Position numbers and translations under genes: made by a program
In this document: one piece after another, positions 1 through 5,922 of the stretch
Numbering within the stretch: the first letter of the stretch is position 1
Layout of the letters: every line of letters starts with the position of its first letter
The notes under the pieces: generated by a model
Told to the model about the DNA's origin: nothing
What the model saw: the letters and a program-made list of their open reading frames with translations, nothing else
Databases searched by the model: none
Assembly: GCA_021780395.1 (NCBI GenBank)
Contig: JAJXYU010000213.1
Location: forward strand, 1-9,644
Origin: Pseudomonadota bacterium
GTDB lineage: Bacteria > Pseudomonadota > Gammaproteobacteria > Steroidobacterales > Steroidobacteraceae
Reading direction: 5' to 3'
DNA length: 9,644 bases

Positions 1-416
1 GCCGCCGCACGGCCCGCCTGATGGATCCGGCCGAGGAATCGCCCGAGCCACTGGCGATCGTCCGCGGTGCCGAGCTCCGGCCAGCGCCCGCCGCGGCGAG
101 GAAAGAGCGCGTACCGGTACCCGGCGTGCGCGTGCAGGGTCACCCCGTCGCTCGTGAGCGGCGCGATCACCGGGATCTCGAGCGCCGCGAGCTCGCACGC
201 GAACGCATGCTCCTCGAGGATCGCCGCATCGCTCCAGCGCCCCGGACGGTAGAACTTCGCGACCAGGGGCTCGGCGTCCTCGATCCCGATCTGGTACACG
301 CGGTTCTCGTAGCTGTTGAGCGCGAGCACCCGGCCGTCGGCGGGGAAGCCGGCCGCCTCGACCGCCGCGAGCACGAGGTCGGGCGAGAGGTTCGCATAGG
401 GCGTCTCGGTGCGCAT
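1..416 (-). CDS. srkA: Stress response kinase A (SrkA/RdoA/YihE family), N-terminal part, cut by window edge
   Basis: Reading leftward from an ATG at 416 gives 138 residues without a stop, then the left window edge. The protein resembles E. coli SrkA (YihE), a cytoplasmic Ser/Thr protein kinase with an aminoglycoside-phosphotransferase-like fold that acts in the Cpx and oxidative stress responses. Visible landmarks are an NSYENRVYQ block at residues 34-42, an LVAKFYRPGRW block at 51-61 with the probable ATP-binding Lys54, an ILEEHAFA block at 66-73, and a GRFLGRIHQAGR block at 125-136. All have close counterparts in the E. coli protein as I recall it. E. coli SrkA is about 328 residues, so roughly 190 residues including the catalytic Asp loop lie outside. 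The start matches the family N-terminus. No Shine-Dalgarno precedes it, but a TAGAAT hexamer lies 6 bases upstream, so the mRNA may be leaderless. It diverges from glrK across 44 bases. Confidence 0.9.
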   Translation of the reverse strand, partial: MRTETPYANLSPDLVLAAVEAAGFPADGRVLALNSYENRVYQIGIEDAEPLVAKFYRPGRWSDAAILEEHAFACELAALEIPVIAPLTSDGVTLHAHAGYRYALFPRRGGRWPELGTADDRQWLGRFLGRIHQAGRAA

Positions 417-422
417 CCGCCG

Positions 423-428
423 ATTCTA
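423..428 (-). promoter_or_regulatory. Predicted -10 element of srkA
   Basis: On the minus strand this reads TAGAAT, five of six matches to TATAAT. Only 6 bases separate it from the srkA ATG at 416, so transcription should start at or next to the A of the start codon. No clear -35 is seen. The 17-base-spaced -35 position (446-451) reads CTAGCA and falls within the glrK promoter. Confidence 0.55.
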
Positions 429-445
429 CGCGGCGCGAGTCCCGC

Positions 446-454
446 TGCTAGAAT
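446..454 (+). promoter_or_regulatory. Predicted extended -10 promoter of glrK
   Basis: The sequence TGC-TAGAAT is an extended -10 element (TGn followed by five of six matches to TATAAT). The hexamer ends 6 bases before the glrK ATG at 461, so a normal start about 7 bases after the -10 gives a leaderless mRNA. The -35 position at 17-base spacing (426-431) is poor, which is usual for extended -10 promoters, and it overlaps the srkA -10. The GGGGCG between hexamer and ATG lies too close to the start to be a normal Shine-Dalgarno. Confidence 0.6.
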
Positions 455-460
455 GGGGCG

Positions 461-1927
461 ATGCGCGTCCCCTGGCCCAAGTCCTTGAGCGGGCTCATGT
501 TCGTCGGCTTCACGATCGTCGCCGCACCGCTCCTGGTCGCGATCGTGAACGCCGCCGTGCAGATGAACCGGCTCTCGAACCGCAGCGAGCAGCTCGTGAT
601 CCACGGAATGCAGGGCACCCGCAACATCCAGCTGCTGCTCGAGGACATCGGCACGCTCGAGCGCAGCGCGCGGCTCTACCAGATCCTCGGGAGCGCGGAC
701 CTGCTCGAGGGCTACGCGCGCACCACCGCGCGGCTCGATCGCGCGGCGAGTGCGCTCGCCCGGCTGCCGCTCGACCGGCAGTCGGCCGCGGACCTCGCGA
801 CGCTGCGCGCTCAGGCGGATGCGCTGCTCGCGCAGCTACGCACGACGCCACCGAACGACCCGCAGCTGAACGCGCTGATCGGGGCGTTCCCGCACCTCGC
901 GAGCCTTGCGTCGCGGATCTCGGACCGCACCACCGCGACGATCGGCCACGAGCTCACCGACCTGCAGCTCGCGGCGGCGCGCACCCAGCGCACGCTCCTG
1001 TGGCAATCGCTCCTGCTCGTCCCGCTGACCCTCGCGGTCGTCGGCGTGTTCACCTACCTGATGGGGCGGCCGCTGCGCGCGATCGACCGCGCGATCGGCG
1101 AACTCGGGCGCGGCACGTTCTCGCGCCCGATCGCGATCGGCGGACCGAAGGATCTCGAGCGGCTCGCCTCGCAGCTCGAGTGGCTGCGCTCCCGGCTCCT
1201 GGAACTCGCGCAGGAGAAGAACCGCTTCCTGCGCCACATGTCGCACGAGCTCAAGACGCCGCTCGCGAACATCCGCGAAGGCACCGAGCTCCTGATGGAC
1301 GGCGCGGTCGGGGAGCTGAAGAGCGCGCAGCGCGAGGTCACCGCGATCCTGCGCGAGAACAGCATGAAGCTGCAGCGGCTGATCGAGAACCTGCTGAGCT
1401 TCAGCGCGTGGCAGGCGAACAGCCTCGGCCTCGAGGTCTCGGAGTTCCGGCTGCGCCCGCTCGTGAAGACCGTGCTCGAGAACCAGCAGCTCACGCTGGT
1501 CGCGCAGCGCGTGCGGCTCGACGTGCAGATCGAGGATCTCGCGCCCGCGGCCGACCGCGCGAAGCTGCGGCTGATCCTCGACAACCTGCTGTCGAATGCG
1601 ATCAAGTTCACTCCGCGCGGCGGAACCATCGCGATCCACGCCCGCGCCGATGGCGAGGACCTCGTGATCGACGTGAGCGACAGCGGCCCCGGCGTCCCGG
1701 CCGAGGAACGGCAGCGGATCTTCGAGGCGTTCTATCAGGGCAAGACGCCGCAGGGCGGCTACGTCAAGGGCACCGGGATCGGGCTCTCGGTCGTGACCGA
1801 GTTCGTGAACGCCCATCACGGCGCGATCCAGATCCTCGACGCGCCGGCCGGCGGCGCGTTGTTTCGGGTGCGACTGCCGCTGCGGCAGACGATCGTCGCG
1901 CCACCGGAGAACGCCTATGCAGCTTGA
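461..1927 (+). CDS. glrK: Membrane sensor histidine kinase GlrK (QseE)
   Basis: A 488-residue sensor kinase of the inner membrane that should autophosphorylate on His and pass the phosphate to GlrR. A membrane segment lies at about residues 10-32, followed by a mostly helical sensor region to about 180, a second segment at about 181-202 (starting WQSLLLVPL), then a HAMP region to about 255. The dimerisation/phosphoacceptor box FLRHMSHELKTPLANIREGTE carries His262 and closely matches the E. coli GlrK box. The ATPase domain (about 360-475) shows the N box with Asn379, the G1 box DSGPGVP, an F box (IFEAFYQG) and the G2 box GTGIGLS. Its length is close to E. coli GlrK (475 residues). The order kinase, QseG-like lipoprotein, sigma-54-type regulator confirms the assignment. 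The start directly follows an extended -10 element. The stop overlaps the next gene by 11 bases. Confidence 0.93.
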   Translation: MRVPWPKSLSGLMFVGFTIVAAPLLVAIVNAAVQMNRLSNRSEQLVIHGMQGTRNIQLLLEDIGTLERSARLYQILGSADLLEGYARTTARLDRAASALARLPLDRQSAADLATLRAQADALLAQLRTTPPNDPQLNALIGAFPHLASLASRISDRTTATIGHELTDLQLAAARTQRTLLWQSLLLVPLTLAVVGVFTYLMGRPLRAIDRAIGELGRGTFSRPIAIGGPKDLERLASQLEWLRSRLLELAQEKNRFLRHMSHELKTPLANIREGTELLMDGAVGELKSAQREVTAILRENSMKLQRLIENLLSFSAWQANSLGLEVSEFRLRPLVKTVLENQQLTLVAQRVRLDVQIEDLAPAADRAKLRLILDNLLSNAIKFTPRGGTIAIHARADGEDLVIDVSDSGPGVPAEERQRIFEAFYQGKTPQGGYVKGTGIGLSVVTEFVNAHHGAIQILDAPAGGALFRVRLPLRQTIVAPPENAYAA

Positions 1928-2525
1928 ATTCCGCTCGCTCGTCGCGTGCGCCCTGCTGGCGCTCTCGATGAGCGGCTGCACGCTGATCGAGGACCTGCGC
2001 CACCCGCCGGCCCCGCCGCCGGCGCCGCCGACTGCGGCCCGCGTCGACCTCGAGCTGTTGAGCCGCCTGCCGACGGACGCCCCGGCGCAGCAGGCGACCG
2101 AGTTCGCCGACGCGCAGCGCGACGCCGCCGCCGACCCGAGCGCGACCAACCGGCTGCGGGTCGCGCTGCTGCTCGCGACCCCGGGGCACGCGGCCGCCGA
2201 TCCCGTCGCCGCGCGGCGACAGCTTTCCGAAATCCTCGCGAGCCACGACACTCTGAGCGCCGAGGAGCGGATGCTCGCGACGATCGAGCTCGCTCAGATC
2301 GAGCGGCAGCTCGCACTCCTCGAGACGAATCGTCGGCTGTCCGACCAAGCGGCGGCGCAGACGCAGGCCACGGCCGCCGATGCCCACCGCCGGCTGATCG
2401 CCGCGCAGGCCGAGAACGCGAGGCTGCGCAAGGCGCTCGCCGACGCCCAGGCGAAGATCGACGCGGTCACGCACATCGAGCGCTCGATCGGCGAGCGCTT
2501 GAACGGAGGATCTCCGCCGCGATGA
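1917..2525 (+). CDS. qseG: QseG-like outer-membrane lipoprotein of the GlrK/GlrR system
   Basis: A 202-residue lipoprotein encoded between the kinase and regulator, the position of qseG in E. coli. Residues 1-20 are a lipoprotein signal ending MSGC with Cys21 as the lipidation site. Thr at +2 predicts outer-membrane sorting. A Pro/Ala-rich linker (about 29-42) is followed by an alpha-helical region; residues 60-130 resemble the helical-repeat part of the family, and about 125-195 look like a heptad-type coiled coil ending in ALADAQAKIDAVTHIERS. In enterics QseG binds GlrK in the periplasm and is needed for its activation; the same role is inferred here. The start (ATG 1917, inside glrK) has GGAG at 1906-1909, 7 bases upstream. 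The family is poorly conserved in sequence, so the name rests largely on position, lipobox and C-terminal helix. The E. coli protein is somewhat longer (237 residues). Confidence 0.82.
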   Translation: MQLEFRSLVACALLALSMSGCTLIEDLRHPPAPPPAPPTAARVDLELLSRLPTDAPAQQATEFADAQRDAAADPSATNRLRVALLLATPGHAAADPVAARRQLSEILASHDTLSAEERMLATIELAQIERQLALLETNRRLSDQAAAQTQATAADAHRRLIAAQAENARLRKALADAQAKIDAVTHIERSIGERLNGGSPPR

Positions 2526-3961
2526 CGAGGAGACCGGAGGATGAGCCTTTGAACGCCTATACCAGCGCCGTCACGACCCCGCTCGGCTTCGGGCTCGGCC
2601 CGCGCGCGCCGCGCGAGGAGTCGCCGGCGCCACGCCGCAAGGCGCGCCTCCTGGTCGTCGACGACGATCCGGGGCTCCTGCGACTGCTCACGATCCGCCT
2701 GCGCGCGGAGAACTACGAAGTCGAGGCCGTCGAGAGCGGTACCGCGGCGCTCGCCGCGTGCGTGCGTTTCCGTCCCGACCTCGTGATCACCGATCTGCGG
2801 ATGGACCAGATGGACGGGATCGGGCTCCTGAAGGAGCTGCAGAGCCGCTGGCCGGGCCTGCGCGTGATCATCCTGACCGCGCACGGCACGATCCCCGATG
2901 CGGTGCGCGCGACCCAGAGCGGCGCGTTCGGCTTCCTCACCAAGCCGGTGGAGAAGCAGGAACTGCTCGACCAGGTGCAGAAGGCGCTCAAGGTGTCGGG
3001 CTTCGCGCAGGTCGACGAAACCTGGCGCGCCGGCATCGTGACCCGCAGCGAACTGCTCGAGGACAAGCTCGCGCAGGCGAACATGGTCGCGGGCACCGAC
3101 GCGCGCGTCCTCCTGAGCGGCGAGAGCGGCACGGGCAAGGAGCTCTTCGCGCGGGCGATCCACGAGGCGAGCCCCCGGCGCCGCCAGCCGTTCGTCGTCG
3201 TGAACTGCGCGGTGCCGGACGAGGCGCCGCTGGAAATCGAGCTCTTCGGCTACGAGGCCGGCGCGTTCCCGGGCGCGCAGAAGGCACAGCGCGGACAGCT
3301 CCTCGCGGCCACCGGCGGCACGCTGCTGCTCGACGACGTCGACGGCCTGCCCGCTCGGCTGCAGGCGAAGCTCCTCGCGGTGCTCCAGGACGGGGTGCTG
3401 CGCCCGCTCGGCGGCGAGCCGGTCGCGGTCGACGTGCGCGTGATCGCCGCGACCCGTACGGACCTGCGCCGTGAGATGGAAGCCGGCCGCTTCCGCGAGG
3501 ACCTGTATTACCGCCTGAACGTCGTGCACATCGACCTGCCGCCGCTCGCGCGGCATCGCGAGGACATCCCGCTGCTGGTCGCGTACTTCCTCGACCAGCT
3601 CGCGAAGGAGACCGGCGAGCGCAAGATCTACGCACCCGAGGCGGTCGAGCTGCTCGCGACCGCGGAGTGGCCGGGGAACGTCCGGCAGCTCGCGAACATC
3701 GTGCGCCAGAACGTCGCGCTGACCCACGGTGCGATCATCACCGCCGAGGTCGTGCAGCAGTCGCTCGGCACCGGGTCGCCGCGACTGCCCTCGTTCGACG
3801 AGGCGCGCGATGAGTTCACGCGCAGCTACCTCTCGCAGATCCTGCAGATCACCGGCGGGAACGTGAGCCAGGCCGCCCGGCTCGCGAAGCGCAATCGCAC
3901 CGACTTCTACAAGCTCTTGTCCCGCCACCAGCTGCAGCCGGACGACTTCAAGCGCAGCTGA
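2522..3961 (+). CDS. glrR: Sigma-54-type response regulator GlrR (QseF) with variant GAFPGA loop
   Basis: A 479-residue DNA-binding response regulator, the partner of GlrK. The receiver domain (about 41-155) has acidic residues Asp47-49, phosphoacceptor Asp91 (VITDLRMDQMDG) and the FLTKP block. The AAA+ domain has Walker A GESGTGK at 200-206, an arginine-finger block FREDLYYRLNVV and the WPGNVRQL block. The C-terminal Fis-type helix-turn-helix includes GGNVSQAARLAKRNRTDFYKL and closely matches E. coli GlrR. Three features are odd. The GAFTGA loop reads GAFPGA (Pro250). Walker B ends Asp271-Asp272 instead of Asp-Glu. There are also about 35 extra N-terminal residues before the receiver domain. 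Two starts are possible: ATG 2522 (ATGA overlap with qseG; GGAGGA 11 bases upstream) and TTG 2549 (GGAGG 8 bases upstream). I chose ATG because of the coupling. Whether it still works through sigma-54 is open. Confidence 0.92.
   Translation: MTRRPEDEPLNAYTSAVTTPLGFGLGPRAPREESPAPRRKARLLVVDDDPGLLRLLTIRLRAENYEVEAVESGTAALAACVRFRPDLVITDLRMDQMDGIGLLKELQSRWPGLRVIILTAHGTIPDAVRATQSGAFGFLTKPVEKQELLDQVQKALKVSGFAQVDETWRAGIVTRSELLEDKLAQANMVAGTDARVLLSGESGTGKELFARAIHEASPRRRQPFVVVNCAVPDEAPLEIELFGYEAGAFPGAQKAQRGQLLAATGGTLLLDDVDGLPARLQAKLLAVLQDGVLRPLGGEPVAVDVRVIAATRTDLRREMEAGRFREDLYYRLNVVHIDLPPLARHREDIPLLVAYFLDQLAKETGERKIYAPEAVELLATAEWPGNVRQLANIVRQNVALTHGAIITAEVVQQSLGTGSPRLPSFDEARDEFTRSYLSQILQITGGNVSQAARLAKRNRTDFYKLLSRHQLQPDDFKRS
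2536..2540 (+). promoter_or_regulatory. Second Shine-Dalgarno that could move the glrR start to TTG 2549
   Basis: GGAGG lies 8 bases before an in-frame TTG at 2549. It competes with the upstream GGAGGA at 2505-2510 that serves ATG 2522. Use of TTG would remove nine residues of the non-conserved N-terminal extension and leave the receiver domain intact. Confidence 0.35.
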
Positions 3962-3968
3962 GCGGCGT

Positions 3969-5144
3969 TCAGGCCCTCGCGGAATAGAACGCGGCGAACG
4001 ACGCGACCACGTGGTCCAACTGCGCGCGCTCGAGCTCCGGGTAGATCGGCAGCGCGAGGCATTCGGCCGCCGCCCGCTCGGCCTCGGGAAAGTCGCCGGC
4101 ACGATGGCCGAGGTACGCGAAACACGCCTGCAGATGCAGCGGTACCGGATAGTAGATCTCGGTCCCGACGCCGCGCTCGGCGAGGTGCGCGCGCAGCGCG
4201 TCGCGCTCCCGCACCCGCACGACGTACTGGTTGTAGATGTGCCGGTACCCGGGGAGCGCGCGCGGCGTCACGACCCGGTCGGCGAGCCCCGCGGCCGCGA
4301 ACGCCGCATCGTAGTGGGCCGCATTGCGCTGCCGCCCCTCGGTCCAGCCGTCGAGGTACTTGAGCTTCACCCGCAGCACCGCCGACTGCAGCTCGTCGAT
4401 CCGGAAGTTCCCGCCGACGTAGCGGTGGTAGTACTTCGGGTGTCCGCCGTGCACGCGCAGGACGGTGAGCCGCTCGGCGAGCGCGGGATCGTTCGCGGTG
4501 CACAGACCCGCATCGCCGAACGCACCGAGGTTCTTGCTCGGGAAGAACGAGAAACAACCGACGTCGCCGATCGAACCGGCGCGGGCGCCCGCCGTGCCTT
4601 CGCTGCCGATCGCCTGCGCCGCATCCTCGATCAGCCGCAGCCCTTGTGCGCGCGCGAGCGCGCCGAGTGCGCTCATATCGGCGCACTGACCGTACAGATG
4701 CACCGGCAGCAGCGCCGCGACGCGGCCGCCGGTCACGCGATTGCGCAGGATCCCGTCGCGCCGCTCGCAGCCGCGCTCGAGGAAAGCCGCCACGGCGTGC
4801 GGCGCGAGATTGAAGGTCACCGGATCGATGTCGCAGAACACCGGCCGTGCGCCCAGGCGCGCGACCGTGCCCGCGGTCGCGAAGAACGTGAACGGCGAGG
4901 TGATCACCTCGTCGCCGGCGCCGATCCCGAGCGCCATCGCCGCGAGGAGCAGCGCGTCGGTGCCCGAGGACACGCCGACGCCGAACCGCGCGCCGCAGTA
5001 CGCCGCGGTCTCGGTCTCGAGCGCGCGGGTGTGGGCGCCCAGGATGAACTGTTGACTGGCGCACACTTCCTCGATCAGAGGCATGACCTCGTCGCGAAAC
5101 GTCGCGAACTGCGCCTTGAGGTCCAGGAGCGGAACTTTGATCAT
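3969..5144 (-). CDS. DegT/DnrJ/EryC1/StrS family PLP-dependent sugar aminotransferase
   Basis: A 391-residue cytoplasmic enzyme of the pyridoxal-phosphate aminotransferase family that puts an amino group on keto nucleotide-sugars used in surface polysaccharides. Landmarks are PLLDLKAQF at 5-13, an SSGTDALLLA phosphate-binding block at 59-68, GDEVITSPFTFFAT at 77-90, PVHLYGQCADM at 147-157, IEDAAQAIG at 172-180 with the cofactor-contacting Asp174, and SFFPSKNLGAFGDAG at 199-213 with catalytic Lys204. The VHLYGQCADM block resembles 3-aminotransferases of the WbpE/WlbC/FdtB kind, but the substrate cannot be read from sequence. Residues about 122-141 look like a short insertion before the HLYGQ block compared with WbpE. 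I chose ATG 5144 because family homology begins there; upstream codons are low-complexity. No Shine-Dalgarno is present and TATCCT lies 9 bases upstream. It is convergent with glrR (7 bases apart), with no other sugar gene beside it. Confidence 0.9.
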   Translation of the reverse strand: MIKVPLLDLKAQFATFRDEVMPLIEEVCASQQFILGAHTRALETETAAYCGARFGVGVSSGTDALLLAAMALGIGAGDEVITSPFTFFATAGTVARLGARPVFCDIDPVTFNLAPHAVAAFLERGCERRDGILRNRVTGGRVAALLPVHLYGQCADMSALGALARAQGLRLIEDAAQAIGSEGTAGARAGSIGDVGCFSFFPSKNLGAFGDAGLCTANDPALAERLTVLRVHGGHPKYYHRYVGGNFRIDELQSAVLRVKLKYLDGWTEGRQRNAAHYDAAFAAAGLADRVVTPRALPGYRHIYNQYVVRVRERDALRAHLAERGVGTEIYYPVPLHLQACFAYLGHRAGDFPEAERAAAECLALPIYPELERAQLDHVVASFAAFYSARA

Positions 5145-5153
5145 CGTGCGCGC

Positions 5154-5162
5154 AGGATACCA
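5154..5162 (-). promoter_or_regulatory. Predicted extended -10 promoter of the aminotransferase gene
   Basis: On the minus strand this reads TGG-TATCCT, an extended -10 (TGn plus four of six hexamer matches). It ends 9 bases before the ATG at 5144, so the leader would be only a few bases, in line with the missing Shine-Dalgarno. No good -35 is seen. Confidence 0.4.
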
Positions 5163-5301
5163 TTGCGGCCGCGAACGCGGCGCACGCCACCTCGCGCGCG
5201 ACCTCGCACGCGACCTCGAAATTCCATCGACTCGGTCACATTCGTGCGCGACCGACACGGTCGACGCCTGCGATCCCGTTCACATCTCGCGAAACCCCGT
5301 A

Positions 5302-5319
5302 TGTCCGCGTTTCCCGACA
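5302..5319. promoter_or_regulatory. Candidate GlrR operator, TGTC-N10-GACA
   Basis: A perfect match to the dyad TGTC-N10-GACA, the pattern described for GlrR binding upstream of glmY and glmZ in enterics. The four-base arms do not extend further. It lies in the spacer between the divergent aminotransferase and fibronectin-type lipoprotein genes. I found no other TGTC in the window with GACA at this spacing. Its centre is about 81 bases before ATG 5392 and about 46 bases before the start point expected from the weak promoter at 5322-5350. No sigma-54 -24/-12 promoter accompanies it. The match is direct; binding by the neighbouring GlrR is inference. Confidence 0.45.
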
Positions 5320-5321
5320 CG

Positions 5322-5350
5322 TTGTTGAGGCTTGACGAACCCGGTGTACT
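5322..5350 (+). promoter_or_regulatory. Weak candidate sigma-70 promoter of the lipoprotein gene
   Basis: TTGTTG (5322-5327) and TGTACT (5345-5350) are spaced by 17 bases and match consensus at three and four of six positions. The hexamers are weak, so an activator at the adjacent 5302-5319 dyad would make sense, but this is inference. Confidence 0.25.
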
Positions 5351-5391
5351 TGCGCCACCGAAATTCAAAGCCAGTGCTCGCCCACCCGACC

Positions 5392-5922
5392 ATGATGCAA
5401 TTCGACCGACTTCCCTTCGCGCAACTGACCCTGATCGGCGCTGCCTGCGTGCTGCTCGCCGGTTGTCCGAGCAACGGCTCGAGCGCGCCCGCCGGCACGA
5501 GCGCCGCGACCTCGATCTCCACGCCGTCGAATGGCGGCACGTCGACGGTCACGAGCAAGACCCCGAGCGGCGGCAGCCCCGGCAGCCCGACGACGCCGCC
5601 GAGCGGCGGTTCCGGCAGCACGACGCCGCCACCGCCCCCGCCGCCGACAACGACGCCACCGCCGACCAAATCGGTCACGCTGTCCTGGGTCGCGCCGACG
5701 CTCAACACCGACGGCACGATCCTCAACGACCTTGCCGGATACACCATCACCTACGGAACGATCGCGACATCGCTCAACCAGTCGGTCACCGTCACCGGCG
5801 CGACCTCGACGACCTACACGATCGCGAACCTCGCGCCCGGAACCTATTACTTCTCGGTGACCGCGTACAGTTCGGCGGGTACCCAAAGCGCCCCGACGCC
5901 GATCATCAGCACGACGATCTAG
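5392..5922 (+). CDS. Lipoprotein with low-complexity linker and one fibronectin type III domain
   Basis: A 176-residue predicted lipoprotein. Residues 1-24 form a signal with lipobox LAGC and lipidated Cys25. Residues about 26-92 are a Ser/Gly/Thr/Pro-rich linker ending in a run of prolines (PPPPPPP) and a Thr/Pro stretch. Residues about 93-176 form a fibronectin type III beta-sandwich, with TLSWVAP at the A-B strands, AGYTITYGT in the middle, and YTIANLAPGTYYFSVTAYS near the end. Such proteins sit on the outer membrane and are thought to bind proteins or carbohydrates; no enzyme motif is seen, and the actual function is unknown. The start is ATG 5392 (or ATG 5395), set by the signal peptide; a TTG at 5332 in frame would put 20 polar residues ahead of the signal. 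No good Shine-Dalgarno is present. Its stop overlaps the stop of the convergent phosphatase gene. Confidence 0.85.
   Translation: MMQFDRLPFAQLTLIGAACVLLAGCPSNGSSAPAGTSAATSISTPSNGGTSTVTSKTPSGGSPGSPTTPPSGGSGSTTPPPPPPPTTTPPPTKSVTLSWVAPTLNTDGTILNDLAGYTITYGTIATSLNQSVTVTGATSTTYTIANLAPGTYYFSVTAYSSAGTQSAPTPIISTTI

Noticed and set aside
417..460. A glmY-like small RNA gene upstream of glrK, as in enterics
   Set aside because: Only 44 bases separate srkA and glrK, too short for such a gene.
836..2251. 471-residue minus-strand open frame opposite glrK and qseG
   Set aside because: The same antisense shadow effect; no family resemblance and it covers two genes with clear motifs.
2294..4102. 602-residue open frame on the minus strand opposite glrR
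   Set aside because: It is antisense to a well-recognised gene, is rich in Arg, Glu and Leu with no recognisable domain, and is explained by high third-position GC leaving few stops in the complementary frame.
5147..5162. GG-N10-GC on the minus strand before the aminotransferase ATG
   Set aside because: The spacing fits, but the flanking match is poor and transcription would start inside the coding sequence.
5145..5258. N-terminal extension of the aminotransferase to 5258 (429 residues)
   Set aside because: The added residues are an Arg/Ser/Ala-rich low-complexity stretch; family homology starts at ATG 5144.
5343..5356. Possible sigma-54 promoter (GG near 5343) for the lipoprotein gene
   Set aside because: The GG-N10-GC spacing fails: the position 10 bases on is CC, and the nearby TTGC at 5350-5353 is at the wrong distance.
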